From assembly GCF_011050415.1 (NCBI RefSeq), contig NZ_DRFS01000008.1:186001-250000 (forward strand): DNA of 64,000 bases. The letters run 5' to 3'. This DNA is from Halomonas sp. (GTDB taxonomy: Bacteria; Pseudomonadota; Gammaproteobacteria; Pseudomonadales; Halomonadaceae). Shown here piece by piece: positions 40,361 through 48,989 of the stretch. Under the pieces are notes generated by a model. The model saw only the letters and a program-made list of their open reading frames with translations, did not search any database and was not told the origin of the DNA. Positions within the stretch are counted from its first letter, which is position 1, and each line of letters begins with the position of its first letter. The translations under genes and the position numbers were made by a program.

Positions 40361-42166
40361 GTGGCGCTTTTTTCCCGTTCGGATTTTACCTTAGAGAGCT
40401 TTCGTCGCCAGTTGGCTAATGTCGATGCTCTTCCGCAGCTCTGCGTGTTGGGGCTTGTCTCTGGGGTAATCACGGGTGCTGTCATGGTGGCATTTCGGCT
40501 GCTGTTGGAGACGGGCGCTTCTCTCTATATGACCAATGGCGACCCTGAAGCTTTTGAGAGTATGGCCCCCTGGCTGCGCTCACTGCTGCCCTTAGTCGCG
40601 GTCACTTTAGTAGGCGTGTTGCTCTATCGGCAAAAGCCTGCGGCGCGCAAACTGGGCGTCGGACATGTGATTGAACGCCTGACCTATCATCAGGGCCGTT
40701 TTCCATTACGTAATTGGTTGAATCAGTGGTGGGTCGGTGTGGTGGTGGTATTGAGTGGGCTCTCGGCTGGGCGCGAAGGCCCGGCGATTCATCTAGGCGC
40801 AGCTGCAGCCAGTGGCTTGGGACAGCAAATGCGCTTACCCAACAATAGCCTTAGGGTGCTGGTGGCATGTGGTACCGCAGCGGGTATTTCGGCCTCTTTC
40901 AATACGCCTATTGCAGGGGTGATTTTCGCCATGGAAGTGGTGATGATGGAGTACACCCTGATGAGCTTTATGCCGGTTATATTGGCCTCCACCATGGGGG
41001 CGCTGGTTGCCCAGTTGGCCTATGGTAATGAACCTGCTTTCCGGATACCTGAGATAGCATTGGGCTCGCTCGTCAACCTGCCCTGGATTGTGGTAACGGG
41101 GTTAGTGATTGGCTTACTCGCCGGGCTGTTTATTCATATTTCCCGAAGCCAGCGAATTATGCAGTGGCCGCTTTGGTTTCGTCTTGGGTTGGTAGGGGTT
41201 GCTACTGGAGCAGTGGCTTGGTGGTTTCCCCAAGTTCAGGGCATTGGCTATGACAGCGTCGCCGCTGCGCTCAACAACCAGTTGGAAATTAAAGTATTGC
41301 TGGCGCTAATGGTGGCCAAGCTGCTAATTACTGCATTGACCGTGGCGGGCGGTGTACCAATCGGTATTATCGGCCCGGTGCTTGTGATGGGGGCTGCCAC
41401 GGGAGCGCTATTTGGTTTATTGGGTGGCTGGTTATGGCCAGAGAAGGCTGCGGATCCAGGTATTTACGCCATGCTTGGCATGGCCGCGATGATGGGCGCT
41501 GTCTTGCAAGCGCCACTGGCTGCCTTAATGGCGCTTTTGGAGTTAACCCACACGCCGAGTATCATGCTGCCTGGGATGCTGGTTGTCGTCGTTGCATGCC
41601 TAACTTCACGTCAGTTGACGGGCTGCGAGGGTTTTTTTATCAGTTCGGTGCGCTATGGGCTGCACCCCCTCCAGCAGCCTCTGATGCAAGCGCTCTCGCG
41701 CGTGTCAGTACCGGCGGTAATGGAGCGGCAATTAGTGCGTACCGAGCGGATGATTACTCCTGATCAGGCAAGGGTATTATTAGAGACTAATCCGGTATGG
41801 CTGGTCATCGAACGGTCAAGCGAGGAAAAACCCGTGTTGGCGCTTAAAGCGGCAGAGCTTGCGCGTTGGCTACTTGAGCACGATGAGGCGCTGCAGGGTA
41901 ATGAGCCACCTGCCGATGAGCTGATTGATTTATTAGAAATTCCTGGGCAACGCCTAGAGCTGGCGCCAATTGGCCTACAGGCGACGCTTTCGGAAGCCTT
42001 TTTAAAGCTTCAGGATGATGCGCTAGGGGCACTCTATGTGGTGCATGGCTACCGCCCTAAACAGCAGCGTATTTCAGGTATTATCACCCGTGGCGCCATT
42101 GAGCGTTATTATCACTACACTGACCCCCGTGAAAATGACCCACGAGAGAAGGATTCATCAGCTTAA
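40361..42166 (+). CDS. ClC-family chloride channel/antiporter
   Basis: Polytopic membrane protein of about 430 residues followed by a C-terminal cytoplasmic domain of about 170 residues that may include a degenerate CBS region. The gating glutamate is E139 in AGREGPAIHLG, and GGVPIGIIGPVLVMGA forms the anion filter region. At the site of the internal proton glutamate of E. coli ClcA (second Glu of IIEEM) there is Val193 in AMEVV, the residue seen in true channels. Whether it is a channel or an exchanger is therefore open. GTG start with AAGGAAGG upstream. Confidence 0.9.
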   Translation: MALFSRSDFTLESFRRQLANVDALPQLCVLGLVSGVITGAVMVAFRLLLETGASLYMTNGDPEAFESMAPWLRSLLPLVAVTLVGVLLYRQKPAARKLGVGHVIERLTYHQGRFPLRNWLNQWWVGVVVVLSGLSAGREGPAIHLGAAAASGLGQQMRLPNNSLRVLVACGTAAGISASFNTPIAGVIFAMEVVMMEYTLMSFMPVILASTMGALVAQLAYGNEPAFRIPEIALGSLVNLPWIVVTGLVIGLLAGLFIHISRSQRIMQWPLWFRLGLVGVATGAVAWWFPQVQGIGYDSVAAALNNQLEIKVLLALMVAKLLITALTVAGGVPIGIIGPVLVMGAATGALFGLLGGWLWPEKAADPGIYAMLGMAAMMGAVLQAPLAALMALLELTHTPSIMLPGMLVVVVACLTSRQLTGCEGFFISSVRYGLHPLQQPLMQALSRVSVPAVMERQLVRTERMITPDQARVLLETNPVWLVIERSSEEKPVLALKAAELARWLLEHDEALQGNEPPADELIDLLEIPGQRLELAPIGLQATLSEAFLKLQDDALGALYVVHGYRPKQQRISGIITRGAIERYYHYTDPRENDPREKDSSA

Positions 42167-42175
42167 GGAGCGATA

Positions 42176-42607
42176 ATGTACGTATGGGTGAAGGCTTTTC
42201 ACTTAATGGCAGTGGTAACGTGGTTTGCCGCCATGTTCTATTTGCCACGACTCTATGTGTATCACGCGAGCGCGCGTGATAACGGCGATGAACAGGCGAT
42301 AGCCTACTTTAAAACCATGGAACGTAAGCTATATCGCGGCATCATGACGCCATCCATGATCGCGGTACTGCTCCTTGGTGGCTGGATGCTTTATTTGGTG
42401 CCTGCCTGGTTTAGCCAAGGCTGGATGCACGCTAAGCTTGCACTCGTGGCGGTGTTGATTGCTTATCACCATGTCTGTTTGATTTACTTAAAACAGTTTG
42501 CCCAGGATCGTTGTACTAAAAACCATGTGTTTTTTCGTTGGTTTAACGAAGCGCCAGTGATTGCGCTAGTGGCGATTATTATTTTAGCCGTTGTGAAACC
42601 CTTTTGA
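42176..42607 (+). CDS. hemJ: Protoporphyrinogen IX oxidase HemJ
   Basis: Inner-membrane enzyme of haem synthesis, the alternative to HemG and HemY. The 143-residue protein has four membrane helices; the family N-terminus YVWVKAFHLMAVVTWFAAMFYLPRLYVYH and the RKLYRGIMTPSM, HAKLALV and FRWFNEAPV segments are clear, with conserved His residues for haem binding. It starts 10 bp after the ClC gene, and its stop overlaps the thiD start by one base. Confidence 0.94.
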   Translation: MYVWVKAFHLMAVVTWFAAMFYLPRLYVYHASARDNGDEQAIAYFKTMERKLYRGIMTPSMIAVLLLGGWMLYLVPAWFSQGWMHAKLALVAVLIAYHHVCLIYLKQFAQDRCTKNHVFFRWFNEAPVIALVAIIILAVVKPF

Positions 42608-43416
42608 TGCGCCGGCCCCTTCCGCCTGTGGTGTTGGTGTTGGCTGGCCACGATCCAACAGGTGGCGCAGGTTTGGTTGCTGATAGCGAAGCCATTGCCG
42701 CTTGTGGTGGCTGGGCTGTGACTATTCCCACTGCGTTAACCGTGCAAAATTGCCATAATGTGACCTGCGTGATGCCCGCTGACCCCATTGCGATGCGGCA
42801 AATGGCTGAGGTGCTCAGCGAGATGCACATCGCGGCAATAAAAATAGGTTTGCTTGCCGATGAAGCGACGCTACGCGCAGCCGAGCAAATTATTCGCCGT
42901 TTTCCAGGTATTCCAGTAGTGGCTGATCCCGTATTTAGGGCGGGTGGCGGAACTGAGTTATCCACACCCCATCTGCGCCAGCTGTTCATTGACCGTTTGC
43001 TACCGCTTGTGGATATATTAACGCCTAACCGTGCTGAGCTGGTGCAACTTACACCGAGTATTACCACGCCTTTTGATGATACGGCACGTGCGGTGGCTCT
43101 GATGTCGCAAGGCTGCCAGGCTATCTTAGTGACGGCCACGGATGATCCCTTGCCCGGCAATGATCAGTTGGTAATGCATACGCTGCACTCGCCTGATACG
43201 ACTCGCCAATGGCAGTGGCCACGATTGCCAGAGCAGTTTCATGGCTCTGGTTGCACACTTGCCTCGGCCATTGCTGCACGTTTGGCAGTTGGTGAACGCT
43301 TACCAACTGCCTGTGAGCAAGCACAGCACTTTACTTGGAAAAGCCTGTCTCAAGGGTTCCAGCCATCCAGTGGCCAGTGTTTACCAAATCGCATTTCACA
43401 GGCTGTTCGATTTTAA
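42607..43416 (+). CDS. thiD: Hydroxymethylpyrimidine/phosphomethylpyrimidine kinase (ThiD-like)
   Basis: Ribokinase-fold kinase that phosphorylates HMP and HMP-P in thiamine synthesis. VLAGHDPTGGAGLVADSEA is the substrate-binding N-terminus, LTPNRAEL and the C-terminal HGSGCTLASAIAA anion hole with the catalytic Cys/Asp region are present, though the usual Asp of GTGC[TD]xS is not obvious. Length is 269. Coupled to hemJ by the TGATG overlap and followed by hemL, a common arrangement with thiamine genes. Confidence 0.88.
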   Translation: MRRPLPPVVLVLAGHDPTGGAGLVADSEAIAACGGWAVTIPTALTVQNCHNVTCVMPADPIAMRQMAEVLSEMHIAAIKIGLLADEATLRAAEQIIRRFPGIPVVADPVFRAGGGTELSTPHLRQLFIDRLLPLVDILTPNRAELVQLTPSITTPFDDTARAVALMSQGCQAILVTATDDPLPGNDQLVMHTLHSPDTTRQWQWPRLPEQFHGSGCTLASAIAARLAVGERLPTACEQAQHFTWKSLSQGFQPSSGQCLPNRISQAVRF

Positions 43417-43452
43417 ACTTATCTTCTGTAAGCCATTTATTTAGAGGGTGCC

Positions 43453-44733
43453 ATGACCACATCAGCTGAACTGTTCGATCTTGCCAGTCGCCATATTCCT
43501 GGCGGTGTTAACTCGCCAGTTCGGGCGTTTAAAGGTTTGCACCGCCCGCCGGTCTTTATGGAGCGTGCTCAGGGGGCCTTTCTGTTTGACGTGGAAGGCA
43601 ATCGCTACGTGGATTACGTCGGTTCCTGGGGGCCGATGATTACCGGGCATGCTGATCGTGATGTGCTGGCTGCTGTGCGTGCGCGGTTAGATAATGGACT
43701 TTCGTTTGGCACGCCGACGGCAGTAGAAACCACCATGGCGGATTTGATCTGCGAGATGATCCCCTCCATGGATATGGTGCGCATGACCAGCTCCGGCACT
43801 GAAGCGACCATGTCAGCAATTCGTTTGGCCCGTGGTACGACGGGTCGCGATAAGATCGTTAAGTTTGAAGGGAACTACCATGGCCATTCCGACTCCTTGC
43901 TGGTAAAAGCAGGATCGGGAGCGCTCACTCACGGTGAGCCCAGCTCCCCGGGTGTACCTGCTTCGCTGGCTGAGCATACGATCACGCTGTCATTTAATGA
44001 CCCTGAAGGGGTAGAAGCGTGTTTTGCCGAAATCGGTGATCAAATTGCCTGCATTATCGTTGAGCCGGTAGCGGGCAATATGAACTGTATTCCGCCTCAG
44101 CCAGGTTTTTTGGAAACGCTGCGCCGGGTATGCAATGAACATGGCAGCGTGCTGATTTTTGATGAAGTAATGACCGGGTTCCGCGTAGCGCTGGGGGGCG
44201 CCCAGGCCCATTATGGCATCACCCCCGATTTAACCTGTCTGGGTAAAATCGTCGGAGGTGGCATGCCGGTGGGTGCCTTTGGTGGTAAGCGCGAAATCAT
44301 GCAAAACATTTCACCATTGGGTCCGGTTTACCAAGCAGGTACCTTGTCAGGTAATCCATTGGCAATGGCAGCAGGTATAGCGCTATTAACGAAGCTTCGC
44401 GTACCGGGCTTCCATGATGCGCTTACGCAGCGGGTCAATACGTTATGCACAGGCCTTCAAGAGCGTGCTAATGCGGCACGCGTGCCGATGATGACGCAAT
44501 CTGCCGGTGGCATGTTTGGGCTGTTCTTCACGTCGCAACGCCGTGTGGATAACTTTGCACAGGCAACCGCCTGTAATCCAGATGCCTTCCGCCGCTTCTT
44601 TGGTGCGATGTTAGACCATGGTGTGTACTTAGCGCCTTCGGCTTATGAAGCGGGTTTTATGTCCAGTGCTCATACGCCGGAAGATATCCAGTTCACTCTG
44701 GATGCCGCTGAAAAAGCCTTTGCAGTTATGTAA
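43453..44733 (+). CDS. hemL: Glutamate-1-semialdehyde 2,1-aminomutase
   Basis: PLP enzyme that makes 5-aminolevulinate in the C5 haem pathway. [19 protein letters not shown], the [12 protein letters not shown] block, [26 protein letters not shown] and the PLP-lysine motif [16 protein letters not shown] are all present in 426 residues. It is the third gene of a hemJ-thiD-hemL run, 36 bp after thiD, and a hairpin follows. Confidence 0.96.
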   Translation: MTTSAELFDLASRHIPGGVNSPVRAFKGLHRPPVFMERAQGAFLFDVEGNRYVDYVGSWGPMITGHADRDVLAAVRARLDNGLSFGTPTAVETTMADLICEMIPSMDMVRMTSSGTEATMSAIRLARGTTGRDKIVKFEGNYHGHSDSLLVKAGSGALTHGEPSSPGVPASLAEHTITLSFNDPEGVEACFAEIGDQIACIIVEPVAGNMNCIPPQPGFLETLRRVCNEHGSVLIFDEVMTGFRVALGGAQAHYGITPDLTCLGKIVGGGMPVGAFGGKREIMQNISPLGPVYQAGTLSGNPLAMAAGIALLTKLRVPGFHDALTQRVNTLCTGLQERANAARVPMMTQSAGGMFGLFFTSQRRVDNFAQATACNPDAFRRFFGAMLDHGVYLAPSAYEAGFMSSAHTPEDIQFTLDAAEKAFAVM

Positions 44734-44763
44734 CGGCAAGTAACTTAAAGCCCGCTATACTGC

Positions 44764-44790
44764 AAGAGCCGCTTATTTCGAGCGGCTCTT
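44764..44790 (+). terminator. Hairpin after hemL
   Basis: AAGAGCCGCT (44764-44773) pairs with AGCGGCTCTT (44781-44790) around a 7-base loop, 31 bp after the hemL stop. The U-tract is short, so strength is uncertain. Confidence 0.55.
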
Positions 44791-44907
44791 AGGTTAAGTA
44801 AGCGCTGCCAGCAAGATACGACTTATATAGTTTGGCGATAAGTGATTTGTGCAGTTCGGCTGACCGCTTGCTTTTCGTTGGCTGCACAGTCGCCTCAGGA
44901 GCAGAAT

Positions 44908-45177
44908 ATGACCCAGATCCATATCACCATGAGTGGTTCACCTGGCGCAGAGTTTTCTGCCCACTGGCGAATTACCCACGAAGGCGAAACGACCGAGCAC
45001 GTTGAAGAGAGCGGAACAGTACCTGCTGAATACACCTTTACCGGTACCGAACTGGAAGGCACCGTTAAATTATTGAGTGATGACGAGCGTCTCGAGGTGG
45101 CTATTCAAAAAGGCGCTAATCGGGCGCATTCTTCTACCCAAGGAATGGGAGGCACATTAACGCTAATGATTAGCTAG
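44908..45177 (+). CDS. Small protein of unknown function
   Basis: An 89-residue protein starting MTQIHITMSG, with CAGGAG 6-7 bases upstream of the ATG at 44908. It is acidic, predicted beta-rich (AEFSAHWRITHEGE, EYTFTGTELEGTVKLL) and has no signal peptide, membrane helix or cysteine. I do not recognise the family. It lies between hemL and the CsgD-like gene, and a short hairpin (CCACTCTT, 45201-45208 with 45214-45221) follows. Confidence 0.6.
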   Translation: MTQIHITMSGSPGAEFSAHWRITHEGETTEHVEESGTVPAEYTFTGTELEGTVKLLSDDERLEVAIQKGANRAHSSTQGMGGTLTLMIS

Positions 45178-45276
45178 CGAACTATTTGCTGTAAACCAAG
45201 CCACTCTTGTCCGAAGAGTGGTTTGGAGCAAAGTAATTTCAAAACCGCAGTTCACAAACCTGTAACTATCAATCCT

Positions 45277-45306
45277 TTTACATAGCTACTATTTACATAG
45301 TTACTA
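45277..45306. repeat. Two 15-bp direct repeats in AT-rich gap
   Basis: TTTACATAGCTACTA (45277-45291) and TTTACATAGTTACTA (45292-45306) are adjacent and differ at one base. They lie between the small protein gene and the 3' end of the CsgD-like gene. The role is unknown. Confidence 0.55.
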
Positions 45307-45385
45307 TAATTTATCGTCCCTATGAGCAGTAATATATTCCCATTGTAATATTTAAATTTTGAATGGGATAATCTCTAAATGACTT

Positions 45386-46075
45386 CTATTGGCTCTGTAA
45401 ACTACGTGCTGTTTCTATACTAGGTAGAATTGGTCCAAGATTTTGATGAATCCAATTCAGTGCCTGAATACGATTATGCACATTGATTTTACGAAATATA
45501 TTGTAAAGGTGTGATTTTACAGTATGTTCACTCACAAAAAGCTTTTCAGCAATTTTCTGATTCGAAAAGCCGTTGCTTAACAGTGAAATAATTTCCATTT
45601 CACGGTTGGTCAAACCACAGGCTGGGCGGAATGCATTACTTTGATATTTACGGTAAAAAAGGATTAAACGAGCCATCAAGTCCCGTGACATCCATAGTTC
45701 ACCCTCTAACAAAGCATGTATTCCCTTGCAAATAACTTCGAGGCTTTCATTGCGGTAAAAAACCCCTTTTAACTGGGTGCATGAAAGCGCTTCGAGAGCT
45801 TGGTTCATGTCATGAATATTGAATGCCGCTAAGGGGACTTTGATCAAAGCCTCGGGCAACTTATCTTGCCACTCAGGTAGAGAGTCGACACCAATATGAT
45901 CGCTATCAATCAGGATGAGTAATTTATTTGAAGCATCAGTGGGCAGCGTCGTATTTGGAGAGTGGATACTTATCTGACAGCCGGTATGCTTGTTCAAGTA
46001 TTCAGCGAATAGCTGAGCTTGTGGACTTTTTTCGGTCACGATATATACCGAACCGGTAAACTTTTCTTGCGACAT
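45386..46075 (-). CDS. CsgD-like LuxR-family transcriptional regulator
   Basis: A 229-residue regulator with a receiver-like N-terminal domain lacking the usual acidic pocket (GSVYIVTEKSPQAQLFAEYLN) and a LuxR helix-turn-helix at about 160-215: CGLTNREMEIISLLSNGFSNQKIAEKLFVSEHTVKSHLYNIF in family terms, of which NGFSNQKIAEKLFVSEHTVK is the recognition part. GVFYRNESLEVICKGIHALLEGE resembles E. coli CsgD, the curli/cellulose biofilm regulator. ATG at 46075 has GAGGA upstream. The gene and its surroundings are markedly AT-rich compared with neighbours, suggesting transfer or silencing. Target genes are not in the window. Confidence 0.85.
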   Translation of the reverse strand: MSQEKFTGSVYIVTEKSPQAQLFAEYLNKHTGCQISIHSPNTTLPTDASNKLLILIDSDHIGVDSLPEWQDKLPEALIKVPLAAFNIHDMNQALEALSCTQLKGVFYRNESLEVICKGIHALLEGELWMSRDLMARLILFYRKYQSNAFRPACGLTNREMEIISLLSNGFSNQKIAEKLFVSEHTVKSHLYNIFRKINVHNRIQALNWIHQNLGPILPSIETARSLQSQ

Positions 46076-46340
46076 TAGATAGTCCTCATAGAAAAAAGCC
46101 AGCACATGATCTTTCTAGTGTTGCCTACAAGGCATGCTTCGTAAAGTTATGTTATATAAATAATGAAAAAAGTAAATGTTACAAATGGTTTTATTTTCAA
46201 TAAAAAATTTAAGTTATTGATAATATAGATATTTTTTAAATGGTGTATTTTTTGCTCAATTACATTAAGTAACACTGTGTTGGCTTTTGATACGTCCTAT
46301 CAGGGCGTAAACTGTGGTTCTACTGTTTGGAGTGCGTGTC

Positions 46341-46949
46341 ATGGCATCAGTTAATACGCTTGTGCTTGCTAGCGGAAATGCTGGAAAGTTAAGAGAATTC
46401 AATCAATTACTTTCACCTTTAGGGTTTGATGTCCGTCCCCAGGCAGATTTCGGCGTTAAAGATGTTGAAGAAACAGGCTTAACCTTTGTTGAAAATGCCC
46501 TGTTAAAAGCGCGAGAAGCCAGTCTTATCAGTGGATTACCAGCACTGGCTGATGACTCAGGTCTTGAAGTAGATGCACTGCACGGGGCGCCAGGTATTTA
46601 TTCGGCTCGTTACGGTGGCGAACCCAAAAGCGATGAAAAAAATAATGAAAAATTATTAGAGGCGCTAAGTGAATGCGCCGAAGGTCAGCGAAGTGGGCGC
46701 TACTGGTGTGTGCTAGTGTACTTACGCCACCCAAAAGACCCGGTACCCATCATTGTGCAGTGCAGTTGGGAAGGTGAGATCCTTGCCCATCCAAGGGGGA
46801 AAGAAGGGTTTGGTTATGATCCGCTTTTCTGGTTACCGGACCAAGGGATGAGTGTTGCTGAGCTTCCCAGCGAAACCAAAAATCGCTTGAGTCATCGAGG
46901 ACGCGCTTTGCAAGGCTTGGTAGAGTTTCTGAAGGTGGCGCATGGCTGA
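46341..46949 (+). CDS. rdgB: dITP/XTP pyrophosphatase (non-canonical purine NTPase)
   Basis: Hydrolyses dITP, XTP and related damaged nucleotides, keeping them out of DNA. LVLASGNAGKLREFNQLL at the N-terminus, ETGLTFVENALLKAR, LADDSGLEVDAL and GFGYDPLFWLPD are the Ham1 family motifs. ATG at 46341 has GGAG 8 bases upstream and gives 202 residues. It overlaps the hemW start by 8 bases, a common rdgB-hemW pairing. Confidence 0.95.
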   Translation: MASVNTLVLASGNAGKLREFNQLLSPLGFDVRPQADFGVKDVEETGLTFVENALLKAREASLISGLPALADDSGLEVDALHGAPGIYSARYGGEPKSDEKNNEKLLEALSECAEGQRSGRYWCVLVYLRHPKDPVPIIVQCSWEGEILAHPRGKEGFGYDPLFWLPDQGMSVAELPSETKNRLSHRGRALQGLVEFLKVAHG

Positions 46950-48126
46950 TAAGCTGCCGCCGTTATCACTTTATATCCACACACCTTGGTGTGTACGTAA
47001 ATGCCCCTATTGTGATTTCAACTCTCACGAACCGGACACACATGGTTTCACGCCTCGGGACTTACCTGAGGCTGCTTATCTTAACGCGTTGCTACAGGAC
47101 CTGGACGGGGATCTTGCTTTAGTAGCTGGTCGAGAAATACAGACTATTTTTATTGGTGGTGGAACACCAAGCCTGCTATCGCCAGCCTTCTATCAGCGTT
47201 TATTGAACGAAATTGAAGCGCGTTTACCTTTTGCTGTTAATGCCGAAATTACCCTAGAAGCAAATCCGGGTACTACTGAGCAGTCGCGCTTTATAGGTTA
47301 CCGTGAAGCTGGCATAAACCGGCTTTCTTTGGGCATCCAGAGTTTTCAGGAGACTCAATTAGAGGCACTTGGTCGTATCCATAGCGGTTACGAAGCTGTC
47401 ACTGCGGTTGAGCAAGCGCGCCAAGCTGGTTTCATTAATATCAATATTGATCTTATGCATGGTTTGCCCCAGCAGACACCCCAGTTGGCACTGGATGACA
47501 TCGAGCAAGCGTTAGCATTGTCACCCAATCATCTCTCCTGGTATCAACTTACTCTGGAACCCAATACCGCTTTTCATTCCCATCCGCCGCGACTACCTGA
47601 AGAAGAAGCGCTTTGGGATATACAGGATAGCGGGCACACTCTGTTAGAAAGTGCAGGTTTTGAGCGGTACGAAATCTCGGCGTATGCCATAACCGGTCAT
47701 CAGAGTCGGCATAACCTTAACTATTGGCAGTTTGGTGACTATTTAGGCATAGGTGCCGGTGCCCATGGCAAGCTCAGTGTTATTGATCCTCTGGGGAATT
47801 GGCATATAGAACGTCGCTGGAAAACGCGCCAACCAGATGCTTACTTGAGGCGAATGAATGACCCGCGTGGATTTATAGCGGGTAAGCAGTTGATTGAAAT
47901 GGAAGAGCTACCGTTAGAGTTCGCCATGAATGCGCTTCGTCTTACGGAAGGCGTTGTGCTTGATAGATGGACGGCGAATACAGGCCAGCATAGTGGATTG
48001 TTACTGGCACGGTTACAAACTGCCGATAAAAAAGGACTTTTGATGGAAATGCCTGAAAAACTGCGTGCATCACCTCAAGGTCTATTATTCTTGAATGAGT
48101 TGCTGGCATCGATTACTAATGATTGA
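46942..48126 (+). CDS. hemW: Radical SAM haem chaperone HemW
   Basis: Radical SAM protein once annotated as coproporphyrinogen III oxidase; it carries and delivers haem. The 4Fe-4S ligands are C17, C21 and C24 in HTPWCVRKCPYCDFNSH; GGGTPSLL, INRLSLGIQSFQ and IDLMHGLPQQT are further family segments. The HemN-specific N-terminal extension is absent, which favours HemW. Length is 394. Confidence 0.94.
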   Translation: MADKLPPLSLYIHTPWCVRKCPYCDFNSHEPDTHGFTPRDLPEAAYLNALLQDLDGDLALVAGREIQTIFIGGGTPSLLSPAFYQRLLNEIEARLPFAVNAEITLEANPGTTEQSRFIGYREAGINRLSLGIQSFQETQLEALGRIHSGYEAVTAVEQARQAGFININIDLMHGLPQQTPQLALDDIEQALALSPNHLSWYQLTLEPNTAFHSHPPRLPEEEALWDIQDSGHTLLESAGFERYEISAYAITGHQSRHNLNYWQFGDYLGIGAGAHGKLSVIDPLGNWHIERRWKTRQPDAYLRRMNDPRGFIAGKQLIEMEELPLEFAMNALRLTEGVVLDRWTANTGQHSGLLLARLQTADKKGLLMEMPEKLRASPQGLLFLNELLASITND

Positions 48127-48160
48127 TCTGCAATTTAAAAAAGTATTGTGAACACAAAAG

Positions 48161-48212
48161 TTTGAAAACATATTTTGAAAACGAACTTTGAAAACAAAGC
48201 TTGAAGACAAAC
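48161..48212. repeat. Four tandem 13-bp repeats upstream of the OmpA-like gene
   Basis: TTTGAAAAC-type units start at 48161, 48174, 48187 and 48200 (last one CTTGAAGAC), a period of exactly 13 bases. A weaker copy may precede at 48147. They end one or two bases before the AAGGAG ribosome-binding site of the lipoprotein gene and so lie in its leader or promoter. Confidence 0.7.
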
Positions 48213-48224
48213 AAGGAGTGAGTG

Positions 48225-48899
48225 ATGCGTATTTCTCGACTATTGACACCGTTAGCAGCCGCTATTTTAGTAGCAGGCTGTGCCACATCGGATCCTTACG
48301 GTGGCCAAACGCAGCGCTCTAGCACCGCCATGGGCTCTGGTATTGGTGCTGCTGTCGGCGCTGCTGCAGGAGCACTTTCAGGCGACGGCAGTACCAGCCG
48401 CCGTGACCGTGCCTTAATCGGCGCAGCCGTTGGGGCTGCCGCAGGTGCAGGTATTGGTGTTTATATGGATCGCCAAGAGCAGCAACTGCGTGAAAACCTG
48501 CAGGGATCACGTATTGAGATTGAACGTCAGGGCGACGACATCGTTCTTAATATGCCCAGTGGTGTGACGTTCGGTTTTGATTCAGCAGATCTCACCAGCG
48601 AAGCTCGTAATGCCCTTAACGAAGTCGCTAACGTTCTCACCCAGTATCAAGACACACGGGTTAACGTCGCAGGCCATACCGATAGCGTGGGCGATGCCAG
48701 CTATAATCAACGCCTTTCTGAGCGTCGCGCTCAAGCGGTGGGCAGTTACTTAACACAGAACGGTGTTTCGTCCATGCGTCTTAACACGTCTGGCTACGGC
48801 GCTACACGGCCAGTGGCCAGCAATGACAATGAGCAAGGCCGGGCACAGAATCGTCGCGTAGAAATCACCTTAACACCCACTGGTAACGGACAAGGTTAA
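48225..48899 (+). CDS. OmpA-family lipoprotein with glycine-zipper (YiaD-like)
   Basis: A lipoprotein signal (RISRLLTPLAAAILVAGC, lipidated Cys19) anchors it, probably to the outer membrane. Glycine-zipper segments GSGIGAAVGAAAGALSG and IGAAVGAAAGAGIGVYMD follow, then an OmpA-like peptidoglycan-binding domain with FGFDSADLTSEA, GHTDSVGDASYNQRLSERRAQAV and NRRVEITL. ATG at 48225 with AAGGAG upstream gives 224 residues. A strong terminator follows. It probably links outer membrane and cell wall. Confidence 0.9.
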   Translation: MRISRLLTPLAAAILVAGCATSDPYGGQTQRSSTAMGSGIGAAVGAAAGALSGDGSTSRRDRALIGAAVGAAAGAGIGVYMDRQEQQLRENLQGSRIEIERQGDDIVLNMPSGVTFGFDSADLTSEARNALNEVANVLTQYQDTRVNVAGHTDSVGDASYNQRLSERRAQAVGSYLTQNGVSSMRLNTSGYGATRPVASNDNEQGRAQNRRVEITLTPTGNGQG

Positions 48900-48933
48900 T
48901 ACCCTATTGGGTTAAATCTGGCTATTGCTGCTT

Positions 48934-48963
48934 AAAGCCCGCTATGCTCACATAGCGGGCTTT
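48934..48963 (+). terminator. Rho-independent terminator of the OmpA-like gene
   Basis: A 13-bp stem (AAAGCCCGCTATG, 48934-48946, with 48951-48963) and 4-base loop run directly into a T-tract, 35 bp after the stop codon. Confidence 0.9.
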
Positions 48964-48989
48964 TTTTATTCTCTTGCTGATGAGTTGCC

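Noticed and set aside
42450..42610. TPP riboswitch before thiD
   Set aside because: thiD overlaps hemJ and there is no leader space; no THI-box-like sequence is seen.
42579..43160. 193-residue minus-strand frame over thiD
   Set aside because: The plus-strand ThiD frame is conserved and coupled to hemJ and hemL; the minus frame is Ser/Ala-rich shadow sequence.
48161..48212. CRISPR-like array
   Set aside because: The units are only 13 bp with no spacers and no cas genes; they are tandem repeats in a leader region.
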